Shown in pieces: positions 18,126 to 27,118 of a stretch of DNA of 36,341 bases. Numbering within the stretch: the stretch's first letter is position 1; each line of letters begins with the position of its first letter. Source of the DNA: Gammaproteobacteria bacterium (lineage in GTDB: Bacteria; Pseudomonadota; Gammaproteobacteria; HTCC5015); the NCBI GenBank assembly GCA_016928055.1, contig JAFGLM010000048.1, forward strand, positions 1-36,341. Reading direction: 5' to 3'. A program made the translations under genes and the position numbers. The notes beneath the pieces were generated by a model, which was not told where the DNA came from, searched no databases, and was given only the letters and a program-made list of their open reading frames with translations.

Positions 18126-19334
18126 TCATGTATTCAACGCCGCGCTGATTTCATTCATTGCATCGATAAGCGACATTGCCTCAATCCCACCTCGCATAGG
18201 AAAGCGTTCTTCCCCTTTATAAACTAACAAGCGACGCTCGGCTCCTATATCATCAGCAGCGTTATGAAAACCACGATCCACGGTTGGTGCTGAGCTGAGT
18301 TTTATTTCAATCGCCCAACAATGCCCTGGTGCAAATTCCAAAACAAGATCTGCTTCTGCACCTGCACCGGTACGATAAAAATAGGGTTTCATATGGCCAA
18401 TACCAGCGCTAACCAGATTTTCAATTACAAAGCCTTCCCAACTTTTCCCTGATACCGCATGACTGCGTACATCATCCATACTTTTTAAATTGAGAAGAGC
18501 ATGAACAATACCGCTGTCACGTATAAAAGGTCGCGGTGATTTGACCAGCCGTTTGCCCGTATTGGTATACCAGGGCCTTAGTGTGCGCACCAACAGCAGC
18601 TTTTCCAATATATCGAGATAGCGCGCTACGGTGTGCCCGCTGACACCTAATGACCGGGCATAGCGTTGTGCATTAAACAATTCGCCCTGATCATTAGCCA
18701 ACATCGCCCAGAATCGCTCTAGTTGATCCGTTGCAACTCGCAAATCGAATTGCGGTAAGTCGCGCTCCAGATAGGTCTGAATAAAATCCACTCGCCATTG
18801 CAGGCTTTCTGTTTGATTGCCGCGAAGATAACTAAGAGGGAAGCCGCCCTGCAGCCACAGTCGATCCAGATTATTTATTGTCGCTTTATCATCGGAAGCT
18901 TTATCTGTTTCAACTTCACGCGCACTAAGCGAGCCAAGTTCTATGTAACTGATTCGCCCCGCCAGGCTTTCCGAGGATTGCCGTAGCAAATCCATCGAAG
19001 CAGACCCAAGGATTAGAAACTTTCCGCCTTTACTTCCTATTCGTCTTCGTTCGTCAATCTGCCCTCTTAAAACCGGGAAGATTTCCGGTAAGCGCTGGAT
19101 CTCATCGAGAACGATGAGTTGATCAGTATAGGTCGAAAAATACGCTATAGGATCATCCAACAAACGACGGTCGCGCGGGTTTTCGAGATCGAGATATCGT
19201 GCCTTTCCTTCGCGTTCCGCGACGATTTCCCTTGCCAGGGTCGTCTTTCCAACTTGCCTTGGGCCGACCAGCGCCACACTGTCGAATTGCGCAAGGCGGG
19301 TTTTAACGAGTTCCAGGGATTCACGTCTTATCAT
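18126..19334 (-). CDS. AAA-family ATPase with DUF4143-type C-terminus
   Basis: A 402-residue protein (MIRRESLELV start) with Walker A GPRQVGKT (24-31) and Walker B LIVLDEIQRLP, followed by a sensor-like LGSASMDLLRQSSESLAGR. The middle has a winged-helix-like segment (GVSGHTVARYLDILEKLLLVRTLRPW). The C-terminal part has the PD-(D/E)XK-like pattern typical of DUF4143 proteins (GAEADLVLEF, then AIEIKLS). These widespread ATPases have no settled function; some are linked to nuclease or toxin-like roles. ATG at 19334 fits the usual family N-terminus; a TTG at 19361 would add nine residues and neither has a good ribosome site. It stands alone and is convergent with the PEP-binding protein gene. Confidence 0.87.
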   Translation of the reverse strand: MIRRESLELVKTRLAQFDSVALVGPRQVGKTTLAREIVAEREGKARYLDLENPRDRRLLDDPIAYFSTYTDQLIVLDEIQRLPEIFPVLRGQIDERRRIGSKGGKFLILGSASMDLLRQSSESLAGRISYIELGSLSAREVETDKASDDKATINNLDRLWLQGGFPLSYLRGNQTESLQWRVDFIQTYLERDLPQFDLRVATDQLERFWAMLANDQGELFNAQRYARSLGVSGHTVARYLDILEKLLLVRTLRPWYTNTGKRLVKSPRPFIRDSGIVHALLNLKSMDDVRSHAVSGKSWEGFVIENLVSAGIGHMKPYFYRTGAGAEADLVLEFAPGHCWAIEIKLSSAPTVDRGFHNAADDIGAERRLLVYKGEERFPMRGGIEAMSLIDAMNEISAALNT

Positions 19335-19519
19335 CCCTGCAATATAGAACTGCGGGTTCAATTTTACAAGGTTATTTTTAGTACGGCAAAGCTAATAGTA
19401 AGGAAACAGGACTGAAATAGCTCCGCTGAAAGCCCAGCGATTCACTCCCTGAATTGCCGGGCAGGCAGAACTTGTTTTCTATTTAAGACATATATCGTCT
19501 AATCACACTTTGTAGCATC

Positions 19520-20599
19520 CTAACGTTCACCAGCGGGCAATGCCAACTCAGTTGAAGTGGATACCGGGATACCAAAGTCAGGTGTGCCGTCTTCATTCCA
19601 GCTGAATTTCTGGATGCGCGGTGTTCGGCCCATGTCGCAAACATCAGTTACCTGATCGTTGGCGTGGTAAGCCATCCAGTCTTCGGTTCCATCCGGTGAT
19701 TTAAAGAAGGTGTTATGTCCGGGAGCGAACACACCCTGACTGTCTGCCCGTTCAAAAACAGGTTCAGGATTTTTATCCCATGAATCCGGATTGAGTGGAT
19801 CTCCACCGTTATAGGTCAGCATGCCAAGTTTATAGTTGGGCCCCCAGCAGGCACTGGCCGAATAAATGATAAAGGTCTTATCGTTGCGGTGAAGAGCAAT
19901 CGGCCCTTCATTGACGGTACCTTCCTGCCGCTCCCAGGCGAGTGCAGGCTTCGTTATTACCACTTCCTGACCGCTGGTTTCCCATGGACTCATCATTTCC
20001 TTGATCGCAACATCCTGCGTGTCGTTCCAGACGCTGTAAATCGCGTACATTTTTCCATTTAATGTCATAACAGATCCATCCAGTGCATTCCGTTCGATCA
20101 GCTTTCCTTTGTAAGTGTAAGGGCCGAGGGGATCAGTACCTGCGCTCTCGATAACGTGTATGAACTGCGTTTTTACGAAATCCGTACCAGCGGCACCCCC
20201 GGTAAAATATCCATACCAGCGCAAACCGTTGGGTCCTTCAAGTAGAAAAAATTCAGGCGCCCAATAATTACAGCAGCGCGATTCAGCGGAGTCCTGCCAA
20301 ATTTGCACGGGTGTTGCTTCTTTGAGTTTGTAGATGGTTGGCGCCTTGCGCATGGTCAGGCCCACATCCGGGCCTCCCCAGGTAGTCGCCGCCAGATAGT
20401 AATTTCCCTCGTAGTACGTCATCCAGGGATCAGGTCCACTATCATTGAGTGGATTGCGAAATGTTGAGTCCCCGGAATCTGCTTTATTACTCACTTGTTG
20501 TGGAATCTCTGTTTGCTCGGAGGGGCATCCCATTACGATCAGCAAAATTCCAAACATCGGAACAAATAAAACCTGTTTTTTAAAATTCAACCTGTTCAT
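19520..20599 (-). CDS. GH43 lipoprotein, probable arabinan/arabinose-releasing hydrolase
   Basis: A 359-residue lipoprotein (signal peptide ending IVMGC, Cys25) with a single GH43 beta-propeller. The triad is visible as base D57 (SGPDPWMTYY), modulator D174 (NALDGSVMTLNGK) and acid E231 (TVNEGPIALHR). CCNYWAPEFFLLEG and GVFAPGHNTFF are further GH43 signatures. The family suggests an exo-alpha-L-arabinofuranosidase or related activity at the outer membrane. It follows the endo-arabinanase and TonB receptor on the same strand. An intrinsic terminator at 20670-20702 separates it from the arabinanase gene, so it needs its own promoter in 20600-20670. Substrate assignment rests on context. Confidence 0.9.
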   Translation of the reverse strand: MNRLNFKKQVLFVPMFGILLIVMGCPSEQTEIPQQVSNKADSGDSTFRNPLNDSGPDPWMTYYEGNYYLAATTWGGPDVGLTMRKAPTIYKLKEATPVQIWQDSAESRCCNYWAPEFFLLEGPNGLRWYGYFTGGAAGTDFVKTQFIHVIESAGTDPLGPYTYKGKLIERNALDGSVMTLNGKMYAIYSVWNDTQDVAIKEMMSPWETSGQEVVITKPALAWERQEGTVNEGPIALHRNDKTFIIYSASACWGPNYKLGMLTYNGGDPLNPDSWDKNPEPVFERADSQGVFAPGHNTFFKSPDGTEDWMAYHANDQVTDVCDMGRTPRIQKFSWNEDGTPDFGIPVSTSTELALPAGER

Positions 20600-20669
20600 A
20601 TACTGTTTCCTGTATGTTGATTCGAAATTGAATAAAGGAAAATAAGATAAGGGTCACCCTATATCCCTA

Positions 20670-20702
20670 TACAAAAACCCGCTGCGAGAGCGGGTTTTTG
20701 TA
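20670..20702. terminator. Intrinsic terminator after the endo-arabinanase gene
   Basis: A perfect 14-bp inverted repeat (TACAAAAACCCGCT / AGCGGGTTTTTGTA) with a GCGAG-type loop; the arms supply a U-run in both directions. It lies about 20 nt past the stop of the gene at 20721-22727 on the minus strand and separates it from the downstream GH43 lipoprotein gene. Confidence 0.9.
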
Positions 20703-20720
20703 CAACACCAAGTGGTCATA

Positions 20721-22727
20721 CTACTGACTTTGGAGGGTAAAGTGCTGGTTTGTGTTAACGCTGATGCAGCTCCATTGCATCAAATTGGCGCCATCATCGG
20801 TGGACAGGCTGTCGATATCCAGGCATTTTTCACTGAGACGGGAAATAATCCGCCAGGCACCATTGCCCGCGTTTTCAAAACGGAACTGTTGATTATTACC
20901 GCCCCAATAATCCCACAGCATGATATTGGCACCGTCATCAAGTGAAAGCGAGTCGACATCCAATGCACGTGTCGGCGACACCACCGGTGAAATACGATAG
21001 TACTGGCCGTCAACCTGGGTAACATTCCATTTCTGGCAATCGTTGTTCAGCCAGCTCCATTGATGAACGTTGGTACCGTTGTCCACTCCGCAGTTGGTCA
21101 CATCCAGCGCTTTACCGCTGTGCACAGGCGTAATGCGATAAGTACCGTTGGGTACAGTGCCGCTGCCACTTGACGATGAGCTGCTTGAACTGCTCGAACT
21201 GGATGAACTGCCGCTGCCTGTGCACGATGCGGCCGATACGGCCGGCCCGGTCACTTCAAGGTAGTCGATATTCGCCAGTCCGCCGCTCTGATTTGCCTGC
21301 AAACGTAAATCTTTCGTGCCGGATGCCAGATTCAGGGTAACAGAAGTTGTCGTCCAGCTGGTCCACGAACCGGTACCGTTGAAATCCCTCGTTGTAGAGT
21401 TGGAGCCGTTCACCGACAAAACGCCGCTACGATTCGAAGAAGAACCGTTCGCAAAACGCCACCGCAAAGTGTAGCTGCCGCTGTTACCATTAATGCGCCA
21501 GTTGATACCTGTATTGTTGGCATTATTCGTATTGGCAAAACCGCTGCCGGTGTAGCCGCTGTTGTTGCTGTCAATCGTACCGTCAACACCGCAAAATCCT
21601 GTGGTGTTCTCCTGAATGGTAACAGCGGTACCGCCCGAACTGCTCGACGATGAGCTGCTTGACGACGAACTGCTCGATGAACTGCCTGTTGCCAAAGTAA
21701 AATTCCTGGTAAATCTCGGCCAGCCGTTATTCATATTGATCTGCAAAATATCCAGCCGTGACGGCCATCCGTTCGAGGTCGTACCGTCGTAATAATGAAT
21801 GCTCGCCAGATGCTGGCCGTTATTATTAAGGTAACCGAAATGACCCGGTCCTATATAAGTACCCTGGGTTGCCAGTACGGTACTCGCATCATTGGGGCTG
21901 CCGTTGGTGCTGCCGTAATTCCACAGGTTAACACCGTTGATATCCGTGAAAGGTCCGGTTGGACTGCTGGACCGGCCAACCAATATATAGTAATTGCTTT
22001 GATTGCCCGCGCAACAATCACCGCGGTTAACAAACGCATAATAATATCCATTGATATACTGCACTTGCGCACCTTCAAATTCATTCCAACCGCCGTTATT
22101 GCCAATCGCCTGATAACGCGCGGTACCCTGACGCAACCCGGTATTTGGATTGATCTGCACAATATAGAGTCCTGAATAGTGCGATCCGTAAATCATCCAG
22201 GCATTGCCGCTGGTATCCCGGTACACACCGGCATCAATCGCATTCATGGGACCGCCGCTGGTACTCGGATCGGTTTGCGTCGAAACCACCATGCCCAGAT
22301 CCTGCCAGTTGGGATTATTAAGCGAGTTTGTCACGGCAACACCGATTGCAGACGTGGGAGGATTGCTGGTCGAAAACGCCGAATAATAAATATAGAAGCG
22401 GCCATTCATTTCGATAAGATCCGGCGCCCAGAAATTGCCGTCGAAGTTGGGAACGCGCTGATTAATCCAGCTCGGCCAGGTGCCCGACGTAAATACCGTC
22501 GGCCCGGTGTTCCAGTTGATCAAATCATCTGAATAACGACTCACCATGCCGACTGAGCCATCGCCAGTACCGAACGTCCAGTACCTGTTGCCGTCTCTGA
22601 CGATGGTGGATGGATCGTGAGTGGTGGTATTGCCGAACAGTTGTATCGCTAAAACATTATTGCTGAAAATAAGCAGAAAAGACGAAAAGAATAGGGATAA
22701 AAGCCATTTAGATAGCCGTATAGACAT
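20721..22727 (-). CDS. Secreted modular endo-alpha-1,5-L-arabinanase: GH43, CBM6/35-like, ricin-type beta-trefoil
   Basis: A 668-residue secreted enzyme. Signal peptide is about 1-27 (NNVLA, then IQLFG). The GH43 domain (about 30-345) has base D38 (THDPSTI), modulator D165 (NAIDAGVY) and acid E218 (NEFEGAQV), the arrangement of Cellvibrio Arb43A-type endo-arabinanases. A pure serine linker (about 345-362) leads to a CBM6/35-like beta-sandwich (about 368-497, ending LANIDYLEVTG). A second serine linker (about 504-520) leads to a ricin-B/CBM13-like trefoil (about 527-668) with repeated ALDV/CLDIDS plus Q-W motifs. It would cut arabinan outside the cell while bound to plant wall. A strong AGGAGGGG precedes the ATG. 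The gene lies between two terminators, so it forms its own transcription unit. Confidence 0.94.
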   Translation of the reverse strand: MSIRLSKWLLSLFFSSFLLIFSNNVLAIQLFGNTTTHDPSTIVRDGNRYWTFGTGDGSVGMVSRYSDDLINWNTGPTVFTSGTWPSWINQRVPNFDGNFWAPDLIEMNGRFYIYYSAFSTSNPPTSAIGVAVTNSLNNPNWQDLGMVVSTQTDPSTSGGPMNAIDAGVYRDTSGNAWMIYGSHYSGLYIVQINPNTGLRQGTARYQAIGNNGGWNEFEGAQVQYINGYYYAFVNRGDCCAGNQSNYYILVGRSSSPTGPFTDINGVNLWNYGSTNGSPNDASTVLATQGTYIGPGHFGYLNNNGQHLASIHYYDGTTSNGWPSRLDILQINMNNGWPRFTRNFTLATGSSSSSSSSSSSSSSSSGGTAVTIQENTTGFCGVDGTIDSNNSGYTGSGFANTNNANNTGINWRINGNSGSYTLRWRFANGSSSNRSGVLSVNGSNSTTRDFNGTGSWTSWTTTSVTLNLASGTKDLRLQANQSGGLANIDYLEVTGPAVSAASCTGSGSSSSSSSSSSSSSSGSGTVPNGTYRITPVHSGKALDVTNCGVDNGTNVHQWSWLNNDCQKWNVTQVDGQYYRISPVVSPTRALDVDSLSLDDGANIMLWDYWGGNNQQFRFENAGNGAWRIISRLSEKCLDIDSLSTDDGANLMQWSCISVNTNQHFTLQSQ

Positions 22728-22778
22728 AACGGGACCCCTCCTAATGTTTCAAAATTTACCCGCATGGCGGGTTTGAAT

Positions 22779-22815
22779 AAAAAAAAAGCAAGCCGCTGTT
22801 TACACGGCTTGCTTC
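22779..22815 (-). terminator. Intrinsic terminator after the TonB-dependent receptor gene
   Basis: On the minus strand a 10-bp stem AAGCAAGCCG / CGGCTTGCTT is followed by a run of about nine T, 24 nt beyond the receptor stop at 22839. It separates the receptor transcript from the arabinanase gene, although some read-through is likely in such loci. Confidence 0.9.
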
Positions 22816-22838
22816 TTCACACGCACTTCTTCTATCAA

Positions 22839-25736
22839 TTAAAAGCTGAAGCGAGCGCCTAGTGCGTAGGTGCGGCTATACAGAGAATTGCTGAAGTTAT
22901 GAATTTGTGGATTCACATAATACTCGTGATACATCTCTTCAGTAATATTGGTCGCATCGAACATAACATCGATCATATCGGTAACGTTCCAGGTCAACTG
23001 AAAATCCATACTTTCTTCCGGGGAACGCCAGATAGCGAGAGGATTCGCGAACAAGGCTGCTTCATTTCTCTGCTGGAATGCTTCACGCGATACATAAGAC
23101 AGACGCATATCGAAGTTCGGTCTATCGTAAGCCAGCACGATACTATATGAAGAATCAGACACGCCGAAAATTGGCGTGTTAATTGTTCCTGTAATAGCAC
23201 CAGATTCATCCGCCTGAGGAATGTCCTGGCTTGAATTCAGAATCGTATAACTGGCCTGTATGCCAAAACCATCCAGTAAACCGGGTAGATTTTCCGGGAA
23301 CCATACCATACCGAGTTCAAATCCATCCAACTCACCGTTTGATGCATTGGCCGGCTGTGACACCACATGATCATAGAGACCACGATCCGGAATATCATCC
23401 GGATAGTTGTGTTGAACGATATTTCTGAATGGAACAACGAAACCTTCGATGTCTCGATCAAAATACGTGACATACAACGAACTGGCGTCGGCAAAATACC
23501 ATTCCAGGGTTAGATCGATATTGGTTGATTCGGTCGGTTCAAGATCCGGGTTACCGCCGTCACCGGTACCGTAACCGATATTGGTAACATCCGGAAAAAA
23601 GAAAATCGTGGCATTCAAATCAGCGAAATTGGGTGAACGCAAGGTTTGTCCATATGCCAAACGACCAACCAAATCTTCCATAAAGCTGTAACGAAGAGCA
23701 AAACTTGGCAGCACTTTTGAGTGACTGGCAGAATCCGAATACTGTACAGCACCTTCAGGTTCATCTTTTCCGAGCGGATAATCTATAAACGTCATATCCG
23801 TATCGTAAGTCACATAGCGCAGACCAAACTGACCATCCAGATTACCCGCCACAAAATCAACCATGCCATATACCGCTGTATTGATTTCGCTAATATCAAA
23901 ATCGGGGCGCAGTATTAGATAAGCAGGATCGAAGTTATATGCGGCAACAAGTGCATCATGGTTGGTCATAAGCCCGCCGCCGTCTGAACCATCAGCCACT
24001 GCCCATTCGGTTACCACATTGGCCTTACCGTCAAAGAAGTCTGACGAATTAACGGTGGTTAAATTGGGAAACTGGTCGATGGTAACACCTGCACCTGGAC
24101 CACCTTCGAGCCCTCTCGAGCTTTCTTTTGCAGAACGATCATCCCAACGAACACCAAATTTCAAGGTCTGGAAGAAATCAGAACCCAGTTCCATCTCACC
24201 ATCAAAGGTAAAAGTGACCGCATCGCCTTCGTCCCGATCCCCATTATCATACATCCAATCTATCCAATAGCTATCCGGATCAGCGGCGAGCGCGTTGGCA
24301 TTGTTGCCAGCCGCATCAAGCAATGTTAAGGCTGGTATGCCGCCACCGGCATTAAAATCGACAAAGAGTCGTTCCGGTACGCGCGCTAAACGCAAGGCAA
24401 AAAATTCCGAATGATAGGTGCTGTCCTGAAGAACGACTTCGGATTTCAGTTTCAAATTATCACCAACATCCCACTTGCCACCCAAAGCATAGACGTAACT
24501 GTCCGTTTCAGCGGTTTGATAATCGCCACTGGTAAAATTAAACGGGGCATTAATATAACGCGATTTTATAACATTGGTTCCAGGGTAAACTTCCACAGGA
24601 TCTGCCGGATTCAGAGCTTCCCACCAGTCAACAAAATAAAAATTCAGGCTATTAAACTGTTTCTGGCGGTAGCCATTGTAGAAAGCTTCAAACAGGTATT
24701 CCGATGTGTCATTTGGCGCCCATTGCAGCGAGATATTCCAGGCCGGGCGTTCGCGTTCACCAGTGAAATCGTTCCAGAATACCGCATCACGACCTAACAG
24801 ATATTCAGTCTCTACACCATCTATCGGTAAAGTGGAGCCTGCGGCAGTGGGTAACCCTAAATCCAGTCCCGCTCTCCAGACGGTTGCGCCCTGGTAAGCC
24901 TCGCCCACCAAACCGTTGTAACCAGCATCTCCGAAAACTGCCCCTTCTTCCCCGTAACTCGGGAAAATTCGCTGATACGCAAACCAGCCTGTAATATTAT
25001 CTGGCAGCGTTGATGCTAGTAAATGAGCTGGTGGACCACCATTCAGAAATGGTATCTGCGCACCCGCCGTCACATTCTGATCACGGAAGTTTGTTGTCGC
25101 AAACGAAGCGTTAAAGAGCGCTCCAATTTCACCAATACCGGTATCCCAACGGTCACTCAGCAAGATGCTTATGTTTGGATCCCATTCATCAGCCTGTTCC
25201 TGGTTAACCATACGAGCTGCAACAACCACTTTACTGTCTTCAAAGTTAAACGGTCGTTGGGTTTTAACATCAATCACACCGGCGATACCGCTTTCGAACA
25301 GATCCGCCGAACGTGTTTTATAAATAACAGCCTGATCTAATAACGAAGCAGGTATATCCGCCAAAGCAACGGAACGCCCTGATGAAGTAAAAATATTACG
25401 GCCGTTAACCAGTGTGGTGACATCGGTTAAACCGCGAATGGTAACAGTATTGATCTCACCGGCACCACGGTCAGTTACCTGAACACCGGTGACACGTTGC
25501 AGTGCTTCAACAACGTTATTGTCCGGAAACTTACCGATATCTTCCGAGACGATAGCATCAACAACATTCATGCTTTCGCGCTTGATATCCAACCCCTTTT
25601 CCAAACTGGCTCGAATACCCGTGACCACGACTACTTCAAGTTCTTCGTCATTGGCATTGTCTTGAGCATAAAGAGATTGAACAGGAAGCGCGACAGTAGC
25701 AGCAATTGCACTGCTAATAAAAAATCGCTTAAACAT
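22839..25736 (-). CDS. TonB-dependent outer-membrane receptor, probable arabino-oligosaccharide transporter
   Basis: A 965-residue outer-membrane receptor. The signal peptide ends at about residue 24 (QSLYA). A TonB-box-like EVVVVTG is followed by the plug domain (IRASLEKGLDIKRESMNVVD, IGKFPDNNVVEALQRVTGVQ, VTIRGL). The long remainder is a 22-strand-type barrel ending in the usual terminal Phe (LGARFSF). The plug sequence resembles the receptors for plant carbohydrates known from Xanthomonas and Caulobacter. Its place directly upstream of an endo-arabinanase and a GH43 lipoprotein suggests arabino-oligosaccharides as ligand. ATG at 25736 follows AAGGGGG at a spacing of about 11 nt; a start at 25766 would add ten residues and spoil the signal peptide. 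Confidence 0.93.
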   Translation of the reverse strand: MFKRFFISSAIAATVALPVQSLYAQDNANDEELEVVVVTGIRASLEKGLDIKRESMNVVDAIVSEDIGKFPDNNVVEALQRVTGVQVTDRGAGEINTVTIRGLTDVTTLVNGRNIFTSSGRSVALADIPASLLDQAVIYKTRSADLFESGIAGVIDVKTQRPFNFEDSKVVVAARMVNQEQADEWDPNISILLSDRWDTGIGEIGALFNASFATTNFRDQNVTAGAQIPFLNGGPPAHLLASTLPDNITGWFAYQRIFPSYGEEGAVFGDAGYNGLVGEAYQGATVWRAGLDLGLPTAAGSTLPIDGVETEYLLGRDAVFWNDFTGERERPAWNISLQWAPNDTSEYLFEAFYNGYRQKQFNSLNFYFVDWWEALNPADPVEVYPGTNVIKSRYINAPFNFTSGDYQTAETDSYVYALGGKWDVGDNLKLKSEVVLQDSTYHSEFFALRLARVPERLFVDFNAGGGIPALTLLDAAGNNANALAADPDSYWIDWMYDNGDRDEGDAVTFTFDGEMELGSDFFQTLKFGVRWDDRSAKESSRGLEGGPGAGVTIDQFPNLTTVNSSDFFDGKANVVTEWAVADGSDGGGLMTNHDALVAAYNFDPAYLILRPDFDISEINTAVYGMVDFVAGNLDGQFGLRYVTYDTDMTFIDYPLGKDEPEGAVQYSDSASHSKVLPSFALRYSFMEDLVGRLAYGQTLRSPNFADLNATIFFFPDVTNIGYGTGDGGNPDLEPTESTNIDLTLEWYFADASSLYVTYFDRDIEGFVVPFRNIVQHNYPDDIPDRGLYDHVVSQPANASNGELDGFELGMVWFPENLPGLLDGFGIQASYTILNSSQDIPQADESGAITGTINTPIFGVSDSSYSIVLAYDRPNFDMRLSYVSREAFQQRNEAALFANPLAIWRSPEESMDFQLTWNVTDMIDVMFDATNITEEMYHEYYVNPQIHNFSNSLYSRTYALGARFSF

Positions 25737-25823
25737 AATATAGGTACCCCCTTTAAAGTTAAGCAACAGCTACACTCAGCGGCAGTAAGGCCGGATGAGT
25801 GAAGCACCATTACTATGGCTCTG

Positions 25824-25860
25824 GTGGCTTTAGCCAAGTAATAAATATGACTTAAGCCAC
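25824..25860 (-). promoter_or_regulatory. Hairpin in the leader of the TonB-dependent receptor gene
   Basis: Arms GTGGCTT / AAGCCAC enclose an inner AAGT / ACTT pairing across a bulge. It lies about 90 nt upstream of the receptor start, so it would be in the 5' leader if transcription begins in the AT-rich segment near 25900. The function is unknown and it could be chance. Confidence 0.35.
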
Positions 25861-26116
25861 TTCCCGAACCACACAAAAGTAAAGCTTTGTTATTCCTTTA
25901 AAAAATTATCATATTGTATTACATATAACAAGCAGCCTATTTTAAGGCTAGATGGTTGAGTAAATCAACCGAATATCCATATAGAAATTGAAATTATTTC
26001 CGGGGTCGCAAAAGCAGCTTATTGGGAATATTTTAAATATATTCAATAACTTAGACGCATTCTGAGCATGTATATTCATACGAAACAAGCTCGTTGATCC
26101 GAACGGCACTGACTTA

Positions 26117-26153
26117 AACCGCTCTCCCTCAGGGAGAGCGGTTGGGGTGAGGG
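26117..26153 (+). repeat. Palindromic intergenic repeat, copy A (REP-like)
   Basis: A perfect 13-bp stem AACCGCTCTCCCT / AGGGAGAGCGGTT around a single C is followed by GGGGTGAGGG. This hairpin plus G-rich tail recurs in intergenic regions of many gammaproteobacteria. Confidence 0.7.
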
Positions 26154-26202
26154 AATATGAGATAATGCATGACAATAATATTCGTAAAAATGACCGTTTT
26201 TA

Positions 26203-26288
26203 TCCCCCTCATCCTCGCCTTCTCGACTCGGGTTCCGAACTTCGTTCTACCTCCCCCATCCATGGGGTCGTCCCTGAGGAGAAGGGAT
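26203..26288 (-). repeat. Palindromic intergenic repeat, copy B, inverted relative to copy A, with inserted centre
   Basis: On the minus strand AATCCCTTCTCCTCAGGGA is followed, after about 45 bp, by GAGAAGGCGAGGATGAGGGG. This is the same design as copy A in the opposite direction, with an insertion that itself holds a short palindrome (GAACGAAGTTC). The pair resembles REP doublets. Confidence 0.6.
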
Positions 26289-26597
26289 TAAACCCCTTAA
26301 ATCAGCGCCATTCCTAGTTGAGCCCTAGCTTCCAGCCAGCATGCTAAATTTCGATAGCCCTGCATCCAGACCACGCTCTCACAGATCCAGGCTCGGCTCC
26401 GGGAGCGCTTGGGACCTACGCCATTTTTAATACAATAATACTTCGCCAAAGCCGTCGATCAGCGATAGTTTAAAGTGAGATAAGGATGAAGATGTTGCGG
26501 GTATTTCGAGCTCAGGAACAGTGCCTGTTTCAATTCCTGTTTCTGCACAGCTCATAGAAAGCGCCTGCGAGAAAGACACTCGTAGGTTCAGCCCTCT

Positions 26598-26689
26598 GTC
26601 ATTCCAGACGACACACGGTGTCGATCTGGAATTCAGGAACATACGCTTATCTTTATGCCGAACAGCTTTCGCAGAACGTCCGGTATGAC
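26598..26689. repeat. GTCAT-ended interspersed repeat (MITE-like)
   Basis: The element begins GTCATTCC and ends GGTATGAC, imperfect inverted ends. The left part forms a long hairpin at 26602-26631 (TTCCAGA, CGACAC, then GTGTCG, TCTGGAA). This layout is typical of the GTCATTCC-type repeats scattered through proteobacterial genomes. A short open frame across it has no ribosome site and is likely not a gene. Confidence 0.55.
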
Positions 26690-26898
26690 GAGCCACTTTA
26701 GAGATACCAGTGCGACATTCCGTAAAGCTTCCGTGCTTATCCGAAATCCAGCAATATTCAACATAAAAAAATGTTGGAAGGGCATGTTGTAGAGAAAATG
26801 TTTCCAGGAAATTGTTGTGAAGAAGCTATTCGTAGAGTGACTAGTCCGACAAAATCTTTTGGCTTATTGTACAAATTACAACCTAAGGCAATTTGCTC

Positions 26899-26912
26899 TT
26901 GATCCAAATCAA
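26899..26912. promoter_or_regulatory. Perfect FNR/Anr-type box
   Basis: TTGATCCAAATCAA matches the TTGATNNNNATCAA consensus of the oxygen-sensing regulator FNR/Anr exactly. The nearest downstream gene is the RHS operon at 27279, about 370 bp away. No promoter could be matched to it with confidence. Confidence 0.5.
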
Positions 26913-27118
26913 ATAACCCGAAAAACCTCCCAATCCCTAAATTGAATGATTGCCAAAATCATCAATTTCGTTTACCTTTGCCGAATTATATGACAAATCA
27001 ATGGGCCACCCGAGAGACGGAATAACAATCTGGATTTTTATCTAAAAGCAGCGGTGAATAATAAATCGGGTTACGCACCAGAGGTATTACAGGGTCAAGA
27101 TAATGCGAAAGCTTACGG

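Noticed and set aside
21169..21698. Two serine-codon tracts that look like tandem DNA repeats
   Set aside because: They are mixed serine codons encoding linkers of the arabinanase, without regular repeat-spacer structure, so not a CRISPR array.
25948..26175. Minus-strand 75-codon open frame
   Set aside because: Its start is a translation of the REP-like palindrome (SLTPTALPEGER) and there is no ribosome site.
26427..26696. Minus-strand 89-codon open frame in the repeat-rich intergenic region
   Set aside because: It overlaps the GTCAT-ended repeat, lacks a ribosome site and shows no domain; it reads as translated repeat DNA.
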